In this document: positions 26,465 through 36,803 of the stretch, piece by piece
Position numbering within the stretch: position 1 is the first letter of the stretch
Layout: every line of letters begins with the position of its first letter
Source of the DNA: Zhihengliuella sp.
GTDB taxonomy: Bacteria; Actinomycetota; Actinomycetes; Actinomycetales; Micrococcaceae
Length of the DNA: 64,000 bases
Assembly: GCF_031178195.1 (NCBI RefSeq)
Contig: NZ_JAPSJL010000005.1
Location: 177,887 to 241,886 of the forward strand
Reading direction: 5' to 3'
Made by a program: the position numbers and the translations under genes
Notes under the pieces: model-generated
What the model was told of the DNA's origin: nothing
What the model saw: only the letters and a program-made list of their open reading frames with translations
Databases searched by the model: none

Positions 26465-27369
26465 GTCGGATCCTCGTCGTCGGGGGCAACGGCTTCCTCG
26501 GGGCCGCCCTCGTGGACGCACTCATCGACGGAGGGCACGACGTCCGGGTACTGGACAGGTTCTCCTCCCCGCGGCGGTTCCGCGCCTCCGCCGTCCGGGA
26601 GCACCGTGCGGATCTGGACGACCATGCGGCCGTAGCCCGGGCGGTGGCCGGAGTGGACGTCGTCTTCCACTTCCTCTCGACGACGACGCCGGCGAGCGCG
26701 GCTCGCGAGCCGCTGCGTGACGTCACCGAGAACCTCACGCTGTCCGTGCAGCTCGCCGGCGCGGCCGCGGCGGCCGGCGTCGAACGGTTCGTCTACGCCT
26801 CCTCCGGCGGCACCGTGTACGGACCGGTCCCGGCGGAGGGCCGGGTGGACGAGGACGTCCCGTTGCGGCCTATCTCCCCCTACGGGATCGGCAAAGCGGC
26901 CATGGAGAGCTACCTGGAGTACTTCCGGCTTGAGCACGGCATGGACCACCGCATCCTGCGCATCGGCAATCCGTACGGACCGGCGCAGATGCTGCCGCGT
27001 CCGCGAGGATTGATCGCCGTCGCGATGGACAGGGCACGGCGGGGCGAACCCTTCCAACGCATCGGGAACGCGGTCCGGGACTACCTGCACGTCGACGACC
27101 TGGTGCAGCAGGTACTCGCGGCCTCCCTGCTCCCCTCCGCCCACCGCACGTTCAACGTCGCCAGCGGCACGGGGCACAGCGTGAGCGAAGTCCTCGCCGT
27201 CGTCCGCTCGGTCACCGGCCTGCCCCTCATCGAGGAGGTGCAGGACAACGAGGCGACCTTCGTCGAACGCAGTGTCCTCGACCCCGGCCGGATCCTCACC
27301 GAGTTCGGTCTGTCCGAGCCGCGGCCACTCGCCGAAGGCGTCCGGCAAATGTGGGAAGCTATCCGCTGA
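26461..27369 (+). CDS. NAD-dependent nucleotide-sugar epimerase/dehydratase
   Basis: A 302-residue extended SDR. It has the Rossmann loop VVGGNGFLGAALVDAL, the YASSGGTVYG strand with the catalytic Ser/Thr and the YxxxK in YGIGKAAME. The C-terminal half has NVASGTGHSVSEVL, usual in GalE-like enzymes. It could epimerise UDP-Glc/GlcNAc or reduce the RmlB product; sequence alone does not decide. Coupled to the upstream glycosyltransferase by a 4-nt overlap. Confidence 0.85.
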   Translation: MSRILVVGGNGFLGAALVDALIDGGHDVRVLDRFSSPRRFRASAVREHRADLDDHAAVARAVAGVDVVFHFLSTTTPASAAREPLRDVTENLTLSVQLAGAAAAAGVERFVYASSGGTVYGPVPAEGRVDEDVPLRPISPYGIGKAAMESYLEYFRLEHGMDHRILRIGNPYGPAQMLPRPRGLIAVAMDRARRGEPFQRIGNAVRDYLHVDDLVQQVLAASLLPSAHRTFNVASGTGHSVSEVLAVVRSVTGLPLIEEVQDNEATFVERSVLDPGRILTEFGLSEPRPLAEGVRQMWEAIR

Positions 27370-27423
27370 GGGCGTCCTGCACGGGAGCTCTCGACTGACG
27401 GCCAAGAACGAGTGGGGGAAACG

Positions 27424-28302
27424 GTGCGCGGCATCATTCTGGCGGGCGGAACCGGTTCCCGCCTCTTTCCGATCACGCACGGGGTGAGCAAGCAGCTCCT
27501 GCCCGTCTATGACAAGCCGATGGTGTACTACCCGCTCTCGACGCTGATGCTCGCGGGCATCACCGACATCGAGATCATCACCACCGACCGCGAACAGCCG
27601 CTGTTCCAGGGTCTCCTCGGCGACGGCAGCCAGTTCGGCGTCTCGCTGACCTACAGGGTCCAGCCCTCGGCCGACGGCCTGGCGCAGGCCTTCCTCCTCT
27701 GCGAGCAGCACATCGGCGACGATTCCGTGGCCCTGGTGCTCGGCGACAACATCTTCTACGGCCCCGGCCTCGGCCTGAGCCTGGAGGACCTGACGCGATG
27801 CCAGGGCGCTACGATCTTCGGCTACTGGGTCAAGGATCCCCGCGCCTACGGCGTGGTGGAGTTCGACGGCGACGGCCGCGCCATCTCGCTGGAGGAGAAG
27901 CCGGCCCAGCCAAAGAGCAACTACGCCATCCCGGGCCTCTACTTCTACGACAACTCGGTGATCGAGAGGGCCCGTTCGCTCCGCCCCTCGCCTCGCGGAG
28001 AACTGGAGATCACCGACCTCAACCGGCTCTACCTGGAGGACGAGGAGCTGCACGTCCGTCTGATGCCCCGCGGCACCGCCTGGCTGGACACAGGGACCTT
28101 CGATTCACTCAACGACGCCTCCAACTTCATCCGCACCCTCGAGCACCGGCAGGGACTGAAGGTGGGCTGCCCGGAGGAGATCGCCTGGCGGCGCGGCTAC
28201 CTGACCGACGACGACCTGCTGGAGCGGGCCGAGCCCCTCGCCAAGAGCGGCTACGGGATCTACCTGCAGGAGCTCGTGGCACGCGGGAGGACCGGCCAGT
28301 GA
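27424..28302 (+). CDS. rmlA: Glucose-1-phosphate thymidylyltransferase
   Basis: A 292-residue nucleotidyltransferase making dTDP-glucose from Glc-1-P and dTTP. The N-terminus [16 protein letters not shown] with [12 protein letters not shown] is diagnostic, followed by GDNIFYG and [17 protein letters not shown] chose GTG 27424 because GGGGGAA at 27414-27420 is correctly spaced for it and not for the in-frame GTG at 27412. Length is normal for RmlA. Its stop overlaps the next start. Confidence 0.95.
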   Translation: MRGIILAGGTGSRLFPITHGVSKQLLPVYDKPMVYYPLSTLMLAGITDIEIITTDREQPLFQGLLGDGSQFGVSLTYRVQPSADGLAQAFLLCEQHIGDDSVALVLGDNIFYGPGLGLSLEDLTRCQGATIFGYWVKDPRAYGVVEFDGDGRAISLEEKPAQPKSNYAIPGLYFYDNSVIERARSLRPSPRGELEITDLNRLYLEDEELHVRLMPRGTAWLDTGTFDSLNDASNFIRTLEHRQGLKVGCPEEIAWRRGYLTDDDLLERAEPLAKSGYGIYLQELVARGRTGQ

Positions 28303-29399
28303 CGGAGACTACCGCCGTCGTCGTCAACGGCCGGTTCCTCGGTCAGCCGGTGACCGGGGTCCAGCGCTTCGCCGAAGAGGTGACCGCCGCCCTGCTCCAG
28401 TCGGCCGAGTTCCCCGTCGAGATCCTCGTACCCCGTGGAGTGCGGCCCCGCGCCGACGGTCCCCTGGTGGGCGTTCCGGTCACGGAGGTCGGCAGGACTC
28501 GCGGACATCTGTGGGAGCAGGTCGACCTGCCCCTGCACCTCAAGCGCCACGGCTCGCCCCTGCTCATCGGTCTCAGCAGCACGGCCCCGGTCTGGTACCG
28601 GCGCCAATTCGCTCCGCACCACGACGTCACGTACGTCCGGTACCCGGAGAGCTTCTCCTGGCGGTTCCGGCTCCTCTACCGAGCGCTGGCGCCGCTCTTC
28701 CTGAAGAGGGCGATGCGCATCATCACCGTCAGCCAGTTCTCCAGGTCGGAGATCGCTGCCCACTTCGGTGTGGACCGGGAGAAGATCGTCGTCGTCCCCA
28801 ACGCACCGTCCGCGATCTTCGCGCAGCGAGGTCTCGCGTCGGACCGGGCCGGGAAGGAACCGGCAGAACGCCCCTATTTCCTGGCCGTCTCGTCGCCCAA
28901 CATCCACAAGAACTTCGATCGACTCGAGCAGGCCTTCGAGGCCTTCGCTGCTCAGCACGGAAACGACATCGAGCTGCGCATCATCGGGCAGCAAGCCAGC
29001 TCCTTTGCCAAGCGGGACGCTCCGCACTCGAGCCGGGTCCGGTACCTGGGACGCGTCACCGACCCGGAACTGGCCGATGCCTACGCTGGGGCCTTGGCCT
29101 TCGTCTTCCCGTCGCTCTACGAAGGGTTCGGCATCCCCCCGCTGGAGGCCCAGGCGGCCGGGGCGCCCGTGATCGCCTCCCGAGCCGCCTCCATGCCCGA
29201 GGTCCTCGGCGAGAGCGTGCTCTACATCGATCCTCTCGACACGGCCTCGATCACCGCAGGAATGACCGAGCTGGCCGGAAGTCCGGAGGTGCGCGCGGCG
29301 CTCCGAGCCCGTGGTTTCGAGAATGCCGCCCGATTCTCGTGGGAATCGTCGGCAACGCTCCTCGTGCGAGAACTTCGACGAGCCGCAGACATCACCTAG
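28299..29399 (+). CDS. GT4-family glycosyltransferase
   Basis: A 366-residue glycosyltransferase of the mannosyl/rhamnosyltransferase type. It opens with [19 protein letters not shown], contains [17 protein letters not shown] and [13 protein letters not shown], and has the donor-site motif [19 protein letters not shown]. It begins with GTG inside the rmlA stop (GTGA at 28299), with GGGAGG upstream; the long in-frame extension to 27798 is only a shadow of rmlA. Its stop overlaps the convergent flippase gene by 8 nt. Confidence 0.88.
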   Translation: MTETTAVVVNGRFLGQPVTGVQRFAEEVTAALLQSAEFPVEILVPRGVRPRADGPLVGVPVTEVGRTRGHLWEQVDLPLHLKRHGSPLLIGLSSTAPVWYRRQFAPHHDVTYVRYPESFSWRFRLLYRALAPLFLKRAMRIITVSQFSRSEIAAHFGVDREKIVVVPNAPSAIFAQRGLASDRAGKEPAERPYFLAVSSPNIHKNFDRLEQAFEAFAAQHGNDIELRIIGQQASSFAKRDAPHSSRVRYLGRVTDPELADAYAGALAFVFPSLYEGFGIPPLEAQAAGAPVIASRAASMPEVLGESVLYIDPLDTASITAGMTELAGSPEVRAALRARGFENAARFSWESSATLLVRELRRAADIT

Positions 29400-30846
29400 C
29401 GCGGAAGGGCAGCTGCCTAACGAGCGGGAGGACGTCCCGTCGGAGCCCGGGTACCAGGGACAGAAGCGAGCCGTAGATCATCAGCGCTGTAATGAGCCCA
29501 GCGGCGACGCGTACCACGTCGGGATAAGTCGCCAGCCACACGCTGTCGACCAGCAGGAGCACTCCGCCGACAACCGCGTGGACGGCGAAACTCCGGCATG
29601 CGCTCCCCACAATCTCTCCCAGAGCAAGCCCGGTCCGTCTCATCGGAAAGAGCGTGAGGACGACCCAATTGAGGGCCAGCGATGCGGTGACGGCGATCGC
29701 GACTCCCATCGCCCCCCAGCGCGCCGACAAGATGATCGCGATGATCATGATTGATCGAGTGATCAGCGAGTAGCGCAACTGCAGGCCTGTGAGCCCCAGC
29801 CCCAGGAAAACCCAGTAGTACACATAGCCCATCGATTGAAAGACGCCTCCCAAGGCCAGAACCGCGAACAGCGGCACGGCTGCGTCCCACTGGCCCCCTA
29901 GCAGCAGGCCGACGACGGGTTCCGACAAAGCCGCGCCGATGACGAACGCGGAGCCCAACGCGTAGGACAGGCCTGTCTGCGCGACCACGACGTAGCGGGA
30001 GAATCCGGGTAGGTCGTCCTGACGGCGCGCCAGTAGCGGCAACGCGACTCTCGTCAGTGGTGCCGCGATCTGCTGCACTGGAACCTTGAAGAGTCGATAG
30101 GCCTGATCGTAGAGCCCTAGTTGGACCGGCCCGGCGACGCGCCCCAAGACGATCGAGTCAACATTCGTACTGAGATACGACAGGAGTTGCACCCCCAGTG
30201 TGTTGCCCCCGAACTTCACCAGCGAACGCATTGGCGCCGATCTGGGAAGGCCGGGGAACCAGCGCCCCGCGGCTGTCGCCATCGCCAGAAGAGCGAAAGC
30301 GTAGGCCACCTGTTGGAAGACCAGCGCCCACGCCCCGGCTCCTGCGAGAGCCGCGATGACCGCAGTCATGAAGGCGAGGACCAGCGCTCCGATCTCAGAA
30401 ACCGCCAGCCAGCCAAACCTGAGCTTCCTGGTCAGATCCGCAACGTATTGAGCACTGGCCGACGACAGAACGAATCCGACTCCCAAGATCCGGAGCATCT
30501 CGGCCACACCGTCGCGGTCGTAGAAGTTCTCGATCAGAGGTGCGAGGATCCAGAGCACCCCCCAGAGAAGCAGACCGAGGCCAAGGCTCAACCACCAGAG
30601 ATTGGAACGTTGCCGGCTCGAGAACTCACGGGCTTGAATAGCCGCCGAGGAGAGCCCGAAGTCGCCAACGACGGTGGCGAGGCCCGCGACCGCAAAGACC
30701 ATGGCGAACAAGCCGAAGTCTTCGGGTGCCAGCAGTCGAGCGAGGACGATCGTCGAGAGCAACTGCACGACGAATTTAGTGCTCTGAGACACTGCTGTCG
30801 TGGCAATCCCCCGTCGAGCATGACCACCGTCTGTTGTGACCATCAT
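29392..30846 (-). CDS. Polysaccharide flippase, WzxC-like (locus 2)
   Basis: A membrane protein of about 484 residues with about 14 hydrophobic segments. Near the N-terminus it has STKFVVQLLSTIVLARLLAP and EDFGLFAMV, characteristic of the WzxC/TuaB branch of polysaccharide transporters; QAREFSSRQRSNLWWLSL follows. It should flip the locus 2 repeat unit. ATG 30846 is preferred over 30873 because it avoids running into the pyruvyl transferase gene. It is the last gene of the minus-strand run 29392-35289. This flippase differs from the one at 7476. Confidence 0.88.
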   Translation of the reverse strand: MMVTTDGGHARRGIATTAVSQSTKFVVQLLSTIVLARLLAPEDFGLFAMVFAVAGLATVVGDFGLSSAAIQAREFSSRQRSNLWWLSLGLGLLLWGVLWILAPLIENFYDRDGVAEMLRILGVGFVLSSASAQYVADLTRKLRFGWLAVSEIGALVLAFMTAVIAALAGAGAWALVFQQVAYAFALLAMATAAGRWFPGLPRSAPMRSLVKFGGNTLGVQLLSYLSTNVDSIVLGRVAGPVQLGLYDQAYRLFKVPVQQIAAPLTRVALPLLARRQDDLPGFSRYVVVAQTGLSYALGSAFVIGAALSEPVVGLLLGGQWDAAVPLFAVLALGGVFQSMGYVYYWVFLGLGLTGLQLRYSLITRSIMIIAIILSARWGAMGVAIAVTASLALNWVVLTLFPMRRTGLALGEIVGSACRSFAVHAVVGGVLLLVDSVWLATYPDVVRVAAGLITALMIYGSLLSLVPGLRRDVLPLVRQLPFRAR

Positions 30847-30851
30847 GGGTG

Positions 30852-31649
30852 TTACGCCTCGCCGCCCCTCCAAAGATGCCAGGGGAAGCTGGCGACGAGC
30901 CCGTCGCAGTCGAATTCGGGGCGATCCGACGCCCCCAACGACAGCGCCTCGTCAACGGATCGGGCAGCCCGCTGCGGGGCGCGTCCCGTGCCAGAGTAGT
31001 AATCGTCGTACTTGAAGTCCGGCTCTGTTGAGGCCACCATGCGTCGTGCAGGCACGCCGTAGGCTTCCGCGACAATCAGCCCGTGCAACGAGGAACCGAC
31101 GACAAAGCGGCTGTTGGCAATCGTAGCCAGGCACTCTAGGAGGGGTGCTCGCGGGTTGAGCACATTGGGGCTCCCTGCCATAGACCTGTAATCGTGCAGA
31201 TTGGGGACTACCGTATAGTCGGCCCGAAAGAGCGGCGCGCCGAGAGACGTAGACGGAAAGTACCTCGCTGTCAGTATCCCGGGGTCGCCGAAAACGGCGG
31301 GAACGGAAGCTCCTCGTGCCTCTAGGAACGACTTGGTCAGTTCTCCCCTGACCGCGTGAATTCTCGCCCCCGCCACGGAGTAGTCTCGCGCCAGCTCCTT
31401 ACCGTTGACGCCGCTCCCCCACACGTGATCGCCCGGAGCGACCTCGTGCATAACCGACCCCACGGTGAACAGCCGCTCCGAGCCAACGGATTCACCAGGA
31501 TCCAGACTCCGGCTCGCGAGCATCCGTTCGACCAGCCGCGGCCCGAGAAGGTCACCGAAGTTGTTGACCGGACGTCGAAGCGGGATCAAACGGCCCACGG
31601 GTCCGCGGAGGACAGGGCGGCGGGGATTCCACTCGTAGAGCTCAACCAC
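30852..31649 (-). CDS. Polysaccharide pyruvyl transferase family protein
   Basis: A 265-residue member of the CsaB/PssM-type pyruvyl transferase superfamily. Features are NNFGDLLGPRLVERM near residue 30, WGSGVNGKEL, VFGDPGILTARYFPS and the late SRFVVGSSLHGLIVAEAYGVP. These enzymes add a pyruvate ketal from PEP to a sugar and give the polymer a negative charge. It overlaps the upstream glycosyltransferase by 8 nt. The length is short but complete for this subfamily. The acceptor sugar is unknown. Confidence 0.88.
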   Translation of the reverse strand: MVELYEWNPRRPVLRGPVGRLIPLRRPVNNFGDLLGPRLVERMLASRSLDPGESVGSERLFTVGSVMHEVAPGDHVWGSGVNGKELARDYSVAGARIHAVRGELTKSFLEARGASVPAVFGDPGILTARYFPSTSLGAPLFRADYTVVPNLHDYRSMAGSPNVLNPRAPLLECLATIANSRFVVGSSLHGLIVAEAYGVPARRMVASTEPDFKYDDYYSGTGRAPQRAARSVDEALSLGASDRPEFDCDGLVASFPWHLWRGGEA

Positions 31650-32751
31650 GGGATCGCTCGACCTTTATGGCGCGTGCAAGCGCGGAAATTCCATCGTCCA
31701 GTCCACGCGAGGTGATCTCGTCCGTGAATCGAAGCGCCTCTGTACAGCCTCTGCGGCCCATGGCCCGCACTCCTTCTCGGTCATCGTCAAGGCCGCCTAT
31801 TGCTCTCGCTAGGGATTCAGCATCACCCGGCGGGACGAGGACCCCTGCCCGTGAAGGGCCAAGCACCTCAACCGGCCCGCCCATCGCGGTCGCAATCACC
31901 GGACGGCCGGCCGCCATCGCCTGCACCATGACCTGGCCGAACGCCTCCGGCCGGAGGGTGCAGAGCGCGAGGACATGCGACTTTTCCAGAACAGCCCGTA
32001 CGTCGTCGACGTGACCCAGGAACTCTATGGGGAGCCCACGGTCGCGCACGACGCGACGGATGTCCTCGGCGTAACGGGGGTCCGCGTGGGCAGATCCCCC
32101 GGCGATGATGGCCCGGACGTCGCGTCCCTCGTCCACCAGCCGTTCGATCGCTTCCACGAGGACGTGGAGCCCCTTCGAATGATCGAGTCGGCTGAGGGAC
32201 CCGATGGTGAAGGCGCCTTCCGGAAATTCCGGCGCATCGGTGCGGCCAGTGCCGGACACGGGATATGCCACTTCGACCGGGCGTCCTTTAAGCCCTCGCG
32301 GCAGAGTCGATGCCGTGAAGGCGCTATTCGCCAGGTAGCCGTCGAAACGGGCCAGAGTGTGTCGGAACATCGCGAACCGCTTCAGCGTCCCGGGAAGCGA
32401 GGACCGGGAGAGATCCTCTCGCAAGTATGCAATTCGGAGTTGCTCCGTGTCGCGAGTCAGACCGAGGATGTTTGCTGCCGGGAGACTGTTCGTGACGACG
32501 ATTTCCGCGTTCATGGCGCGGACTGCGGATTGAAGGGAGCGGGCACGTTTGACCTTGTCCGCATGGGTTTCGACGCCCGGCAGGACTTCGATGTGAAGGC
32601 CAAGGGCCTTGACGCGAGTGGCGAACTCACCCTCACCGAGGACGACGACGCTGCGCTCGAATTGGCTCGGTTGGGCTAGGTACCGCAGTAGCCCCAGCTG
32701 ACCGCCGCCCAGCTCGCTGCTGTGGTCGACGAAGAGCACGCGCTTCCTCAT
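31642..32751 (-). CDS. GT4-family glycosyltransferase
   Basis: A 369-residue GT-B glycosyltransferase. It opens with KRVLFVDHSSELGGGQLGLLR, has IGSLSRLDHSKGLHVLVEAI at the donor half and RPEAFGQVMVQAMAAGRPVI, the EX7E-type region. It probably adds an internal sugar of the locus 2 repeat unit. It overlaps neighbours on both sides (4 nt and 8 nt), so it belongs to one translationally coupled minus-strand operon. Confidence 0.88.
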   Translation of the reverse strand: MRKRVLFVDHSSELGGGQLGLLRYLAQPSQFERSVVVLGEGEFATRVKALGLHIEVLPGVETHADKVKRARSLQSAVRAMNAEIVVTNSLPAANILGLTRDTEQLRIAYLREDLSRSSLPGTLKRFAMFRHTLARFDGYLANSAFTASTLPRGLKGRPVEVAYPVSGTGRTDAPEFPEGAFTIGSLSRLDHSKGLHVLVEAIERLVDEGRDVRAIIAGGSAHADPRYAEDIRRVVRDRGLPIEFLGHVDDVRAVLEKSHVLALCTLRPEAFGQVMVQAMAAGRPVIATAMGGPVEVLGPSRAGVLVPPGDAESLARAIGGLDDDREGVRAMGRRGCTEALRFTDEITSRGLDDGISALARAIKVERSRG

Positions 32752-33860
32752 GAGTGCCTCTCTGTCACGGACGGGACGGCGTTACGTTGCGAATGACTCC
32801 GGAACCGGAAGCTTCGCCGAATCTCCGCAATGGTCGACTGACGGCGCCGTTGTCGCGTCCACCAACGTGGCAGTCTCCCGAGAACCGAGTAGAGGTCGGC
32901 GTGCAGGCGACCGACAGTCTCTAGTGAACGACGGCGACGGAACGGTCCGGCGTCGACCGAGGCTCCGGCCTGCTGCGAGAGAATCGCCGCGACGTCCGCA
33001 CTCGAGGGGGTCCCTTTGTAGGTCGAGACCGCCTCGGGGAACTCCCTCTTGAGGGCCTCCGTCGAGGGACTACTCGGAATCAGGATTCTGGCCCCGAGGC
33101 CCAATGCCAGAATGGCCGCCCCTGAGTTGTACATCGACTTGTAGGGCAGGGCGACCGCCGTCGATTCCAGTATCAGCGCTTCGAGGGCGGGCTCGTCGAT
33201 GTATCCCGGCCGGAAGGAGGCGCCAGGGCAAGCCTCTGTCATCTGCGAGATCGTGGCAGCATACTCCGGCGAGGAAGCTTGACCGACGATGGTCAGCCTT
33301 GCCTCGGTGGAAATTCGACGGGACGCCTTAGCTTCACCGAAGGCCGATACCAGCCCTTCGATCCCCTTATAGGGACGGAGCGAGCCAAACGTCGTGATCG
33401 TCGGTTGCCGACCGGCAATCCGGGCCTCCTCGGGCGTGCGCGGGTAGACATGGTGGAGTATGACCACCCCCAGGTCGGGATCGTTCTCGGGTGACTCGTT
33501 GAGATAGATCCGGACATCGATCATTCGTTCGAGTCGGCTCGTCAGGAAACGAACGTAACCTGGTGTCTCCTCGTGGGCCGCGAGGTTGTGCTGGGTCAGT
33601 ACGATCGGGACTCTGAAGGCCAGGAGTCGAACGAGGAAGATGGCCCCCGCCAGGACCTTCGGAACCCGCTTGAGGACCGTGGATGCCACGAACAAGTGCT
33701 CAGGCCAGTGGAAGTGGACCAGATCGTACTTCCCGAAAAGTGCTTTCGTCCAGGTGAAGCGGACCGGGTGTGAGCCTGCGGCCTCCACGGCTTGAGTCAG
33801 CAAGTCGATGTAAGGGTTACCCGACGCACCATCCGCCGGCACAGTGAGAAGCACTCGCAT
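32748..33860 (-). CDS. Glycosyltransferase (GT-B fold)
   Basis: A protein of about 370 residues. The acceptor half has LVHFHWPEHLF and PIVLTQHNLAAHEETPG; the donor half has FGSLRPYKGIEGLVSAFGEA and PYKSMYNSGAAILALGLG. These are typical of GT4-like transferases such as those annotated beta-mannosyl or glucuronosyl transferases. I chose ATG 33860, before the first strand MRVLLTVPADG; a longer start at 33914 would overlap the polymerase gene by 14 nt. A basic tail rich in Arg follows. Confidence 0.8.
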   Translation of the reverse strand: MRVLLTVPADGASGNPYIDLLTQAVEAAGSHPVRFTWTKALFGKYDLVHFHWPEHLFVASTVLKRVPKVLAGAIFLVRLLAFRVPIVLTQHNLAAHEETPGYVRFLTSRLERMIDVRIYLNESPENDPDLGVVILHHVYPRTPEEARIAGRQPTITTFGSLRPYKGIEGLVSAFGEAKASRRISTEARLTIVGQASSPEYAATISQMTEACPGASFRPGYIDEPALEALILESTAVALPYKSMYNSGAAILALGLGARILIPSSPSTEALKREFPEAVSTYKGTPSSADVAAILSQQAGASVDAGPFRRRRSLETVGRLHADLYSVLGRLPRWWTRQRRRQSTIAEIRRSFRFRSHSQRNAVPSVTERHS

Positions 33861-33900
33861 GGTCGCTGGGTCCGATCCCTCGTCTTGTTCCACAGAGCGC

Positions 33901-35289
33901 CTACCGGTTTCCAAGGCTCAGCTGTCCTCGCGGTCCTGTGCCGTTCGTGGACACACGGGGCACTGTCGTCGGCCTGGAGGCGTCGGGCCGACCGTCGGAT
34001 TCCATGCGGAAGGCCGCATCATAGATGCCGAAGACGAGCATGGTCGCGACAAGACTGAAGTTGGCCATGAGGCTCCAACCGGTCAGGGTGATCATAAGGT
34101 AGCCCGGCAGTGCGAAGACCAGAGCCCTGCCAGCCGAGAATCGGGTGCGACGCCGGCTGCGCTTCAAGGCTCGGAGGAAGAGCAGCAGGATCGGCGCATA
34201 GAAGAGAACCGCCAGCACGAGGCCGAGCTCGGCGGTGTAGAGGAGGAAGGCATTGTGGACAGGCAGCCCGGAGGCGGTGACGGCGTCAAACGCTCCAACC
34301 ACGGAGATATACGCGTTCGGGCCGGTGCCTTCCCAGAGATTCTGCGAAAGTTGGACCCACGCCGCTTCCAGGAGGACTGGACGCTGGCCGCCGGTCTCGT
34401 CAATCTCAAACCTGTCGAGCACCGGAGGCAGGAAGATCAAGGCGGTGGCCGCCAGGGCGAGACCCGCGGCCAGGCGGGTCACGAACCTGGCTTTGCCCGG
34501 GAGCGTTACGACCCATAGCCCGACCAGCAGAAAATGGGCGGCAAGGTTGGCCCGGCTGATCGTGAGCCCCGAGGTGATCAGGCTGAGGGCAACGACCCAC
34601 CAGGCCGCGGACCGGACGTCACGTCGAGAAGCCAGCGTGAAGGGGAGCGCCACGACGCAAACGAGGAACGCGATCTTGGCGAGATTCGCCGGATGGCCGA
34701 CAGTACCCGAGGCGCGGCCGAGCAAACTCTCGATCGAACGATCTGTACCGATGATCCAGGACGGAACCTCGTACTCGAGCACCTGCGCGGTCGACACCCC
34801 GAGCTGGACCAACAGGAGCAGCACCATACCGACGAGCAGATAGCGCGCGGAGGCTCCGTTCGAATAGATGTCGCGGCCCAGCACGCGCCCGAAGCCCCAT
34901 GCCAAAATTCCGAGGACGAGGGCAAGCACCCCCGACCACTGCAAGACGCTCCCCTCCCAGACAGCGAACATGGCGAATGCCACGGCGCCGATAAAGAAGA
35001 GGAACGTCTTCGGGACAGGGAGTCGGCGGCGCTCGAGAGCGTAAGCCAGGAGACATCCCACGAGCATCGCGCCATAGGTGGTTGCCGTCGGCACCGGCGG
35101 ACCGACTGTCGAGAAGACGTCCCCGGCACGGGGCAGGAACTCGACTATCGATCGAGGAACCGCGACGGCGGCCAGGATCCCGACTCCAGCCGCGACGGGC
35201 AACGAAATCCGAGGAAACAGCAGTCGCACCATCGTGAGGCCGACGACAACCGCCATCACCAGACCAACGCCGAGAAGAATCTCCCGCAA
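33901..35289 (-). CDS. O-antigen ligase/polymerase-like membrane protein (Wzy, locus 2)
   Basis: A 462-residue protein with about twelve hydrophobic segments and the O-antigen ligase signature loop late in the chain (LWEGTGPNAYISVVGAFDAV, then LPVHNAFLLYTAELG with the His-Asn). It should polymerise the locus 2 repeat unit outside the membrane. It starts at ATG 35289 and is the first gene of the minus-strand run. It differs from the polymerase at 2193, so each EPS locus has its own Wzx and Wzy. Confidence 0.85.
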   Translation of the reverse strand: MREILLGVGLVMAVVVGLTMVRLLFPRISLPVAAGVGILAAVAVPRSIVEFLPRAGDVFSTVGPPVPTATTYGAMLVGCLLAYALERRRLPVPKTFLFFIGAVAFAMFAVWEGSVLQWSGVLALVLGILAWGFGRVLGRDIYSNGASARYLLVGMVLLLLVQLGVSTAQVLEYEVPSWIIGTDRSIESLLGRASGTVGHPANLAKIAFLVCVVALPFTLASRRDVRSAAWWVVALSLITSGLTISRANLAAHFLLVGLWVVTLPGKARFVTRLAAGLALAATALIFLPPVLDRFEIDETGGQRPVLLEAAWVQLSQNLWEGTGPNAYISVVGAFDAVTASGLPVHNAFLLYTAELGLVLAVLFYAPILLLFLRALKRSRRRTRFSAGRALVFALPGYLMITLTGWSLMANFSLVATMLVFGIYDAAFRMESDGRPDASRPTTVPRVSTNGTGPRGQLSLGNR

Positions 35290-35462
35290 ATCTACCCCCT
35301 CGCCGATGCGCCTTCCGCGTTCACCATCCTAGTGGCCCCAGCCCACGCAACCGGCATCAAGACCGTCGCCCGCCTTCAGGGGAAGTTGACGCGTACACTT
35401 TGTGTCATGGGGGCTCGGCGACTGATGGCCGACCTGCGCCATCACGCATATGAGGAGCATTT

Positions 35463-36722
35463 TTGGGAAACAACCTTGTCGTCATTGGTCAGGGGTACGT
35501 AGGTCTGCCTCTGTCGCTGGCGGCCACACGCGCCGGCTATACCGTGGTGGGCCTCGACGCCAATCCCCGCACCGTTCAGCGGCTCAATGCCGGACGCAGC
35601 CACGTGGACGATATCGATGATTCCGAGATCAGCAGCATGCTGGCCCACGGCTACCGTGCGACCGCAGAACCGGAATGCATCCGGGACGCCGACTTCGTGG
35701 TCGTCTGCGTGCCGACGCCCCTCGGCGAGGACGGCAGCCCCGACCTGAGCGCTATCGTCGCGTCAGCCGAGGCCATCGCTTCGCATGTGCGGCCCGGCTG
35801 CCTCGTGGTGCTCGAGTCGACAACGTACCCAGGCACGACCGAGGAAGTTTTTCTCCCGATATTGGAGTCCCGGGGTGCAACCGAGGGACGGACTTTTCAC
35901 CTCGCGTTCTCCCCCGAGCGTATCGACCCGGGAAATCCCACCTATCGACTGGAGAACACGCCGAAGCTCGTTGGCGGCAGGACGCCCGACGCGACGCGTC
36001 GGGCGGTCGAGTTCTACGAACGCTTCGTCGAGGTAGTCGTGCCGATGAAAGGACCGCGGGAGGCCGAGACGGCCAAACTCCTCGAGAACACATACCGACA
36101 CATCAACATCGCCCTCGTGAACGAAATGGCCAAGTTCTGCCACGAGCTCGATATCGATATCTGGGACGTCATCCGCGGGTCGTCCACGAAGCCGTTCGGC
36201 TTTCAAGCCTTCTATCCGGGCCCCGGCGTCGGCGGCCACTGCATCCCCATCGACCCCAACTACCTCGGCTATCAAGTGAAGAAAGTTCTCGGATATCCGT
36301 TTCGCTTCGTCGAGCTGGCCCAGGAAATCAACGGCTCGATGCCGCGGTACGTGGTCTCCCGGTGCGCTGAGATACTCAATCAGCACAAGAAGGCGATCAA
36401 TGGGTCGAGGATCCTGCTCATAGGGGTCACGTACAAGCCGAATATCGCGGACCAGCGCGAGTCGCCCTCTGCACCCATCGCCTCGCTGCTTCAGGCCGCA
36501 GGCGCCGACCTCCAGTATTTCGATCCGCACGTTCCCGAATGGAGCGCTCCTAGCTCTCCCCTGTCTTCCGTCGTGGATGCCATGGCCTCGAGCCGCGAGG
36601 CGGACCTCGTTGTCATCCTCCAGGACCATGCAAGTGTCGACCTCGATTCGATCGTCTCGGAAGCCGGGGTCGTTCTCGACTGCAGGGGGCGCGTGGGCGG
36701 CCCGAACGTGATCAGACTCTGA
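35463..36722 (+). CDS. Nucleotide-sugar 6-dehydrogenase (WbpA/WecC-like)
   Basis: A 419-residue NAD-dependent dehydrogenase that oxidises C6 of a UDP-sugar to a uronic acid. It has VVIGQGYVGLPLSLAATRAG, PTPLGEDGSPDLSAI, STTYPGTTEE, EAETAKLLENTYRHINIALV and the catalytic Cys in GPGVGGHCIPIDP. The sequence resembles UDP-GlcNAc/ManNAc dehydrogenases more than UDP-glucose dehydrogenase. TTG start at 35463 after GAGGAG at 35452-35457. Divergent from the polymerase gene; a TTGACG and a TACACT lie between them but are not properly spaced. Confidence 0.9.
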   Translation: MGNNLVVIGQGYVGLPLSLAATRAGYTVVGLDANPRTVQRLNAGRSHVDDIDDSEISSMLAHGYRATAEPECIRDADFVVVCVPTPLGEDGSPDLSAIVASAEAIASHVRPGCLVVLESTTYPGTTEEVFLPILESRGATEGRTFHLAFSPERIDPGNPTYRLENTPKLVGGRTPDATRRAVEFYERFVEVVVPMKGPREAETAKLLENTYRHINIALVNEMAKFCHELDIDIWDVIRGSSTKPFGFQAFYPGPGVGGHCIPIDPNYLGYQVKKVLGYPFRFVELAQEINGSMPRYVVSRCAEILNQHKKAINGSRILLIGVTYKPNIADQRESPSAPIASLLQAAGADLQYFDPHVPEWSAPSSPLSSVVDAMASSREADLVVILQDHASVDLDSIVSEAGVVLDCRGRVGGPNVIRL

Positions 36723-36803
36723 GTCTGGTGCCGCAGCCCTCCAAGGAGGCAGGCGGTCTGTACCAAGTAATCCAAGTAGCACACGCATCTGGGGGAAGCG
36801 ACC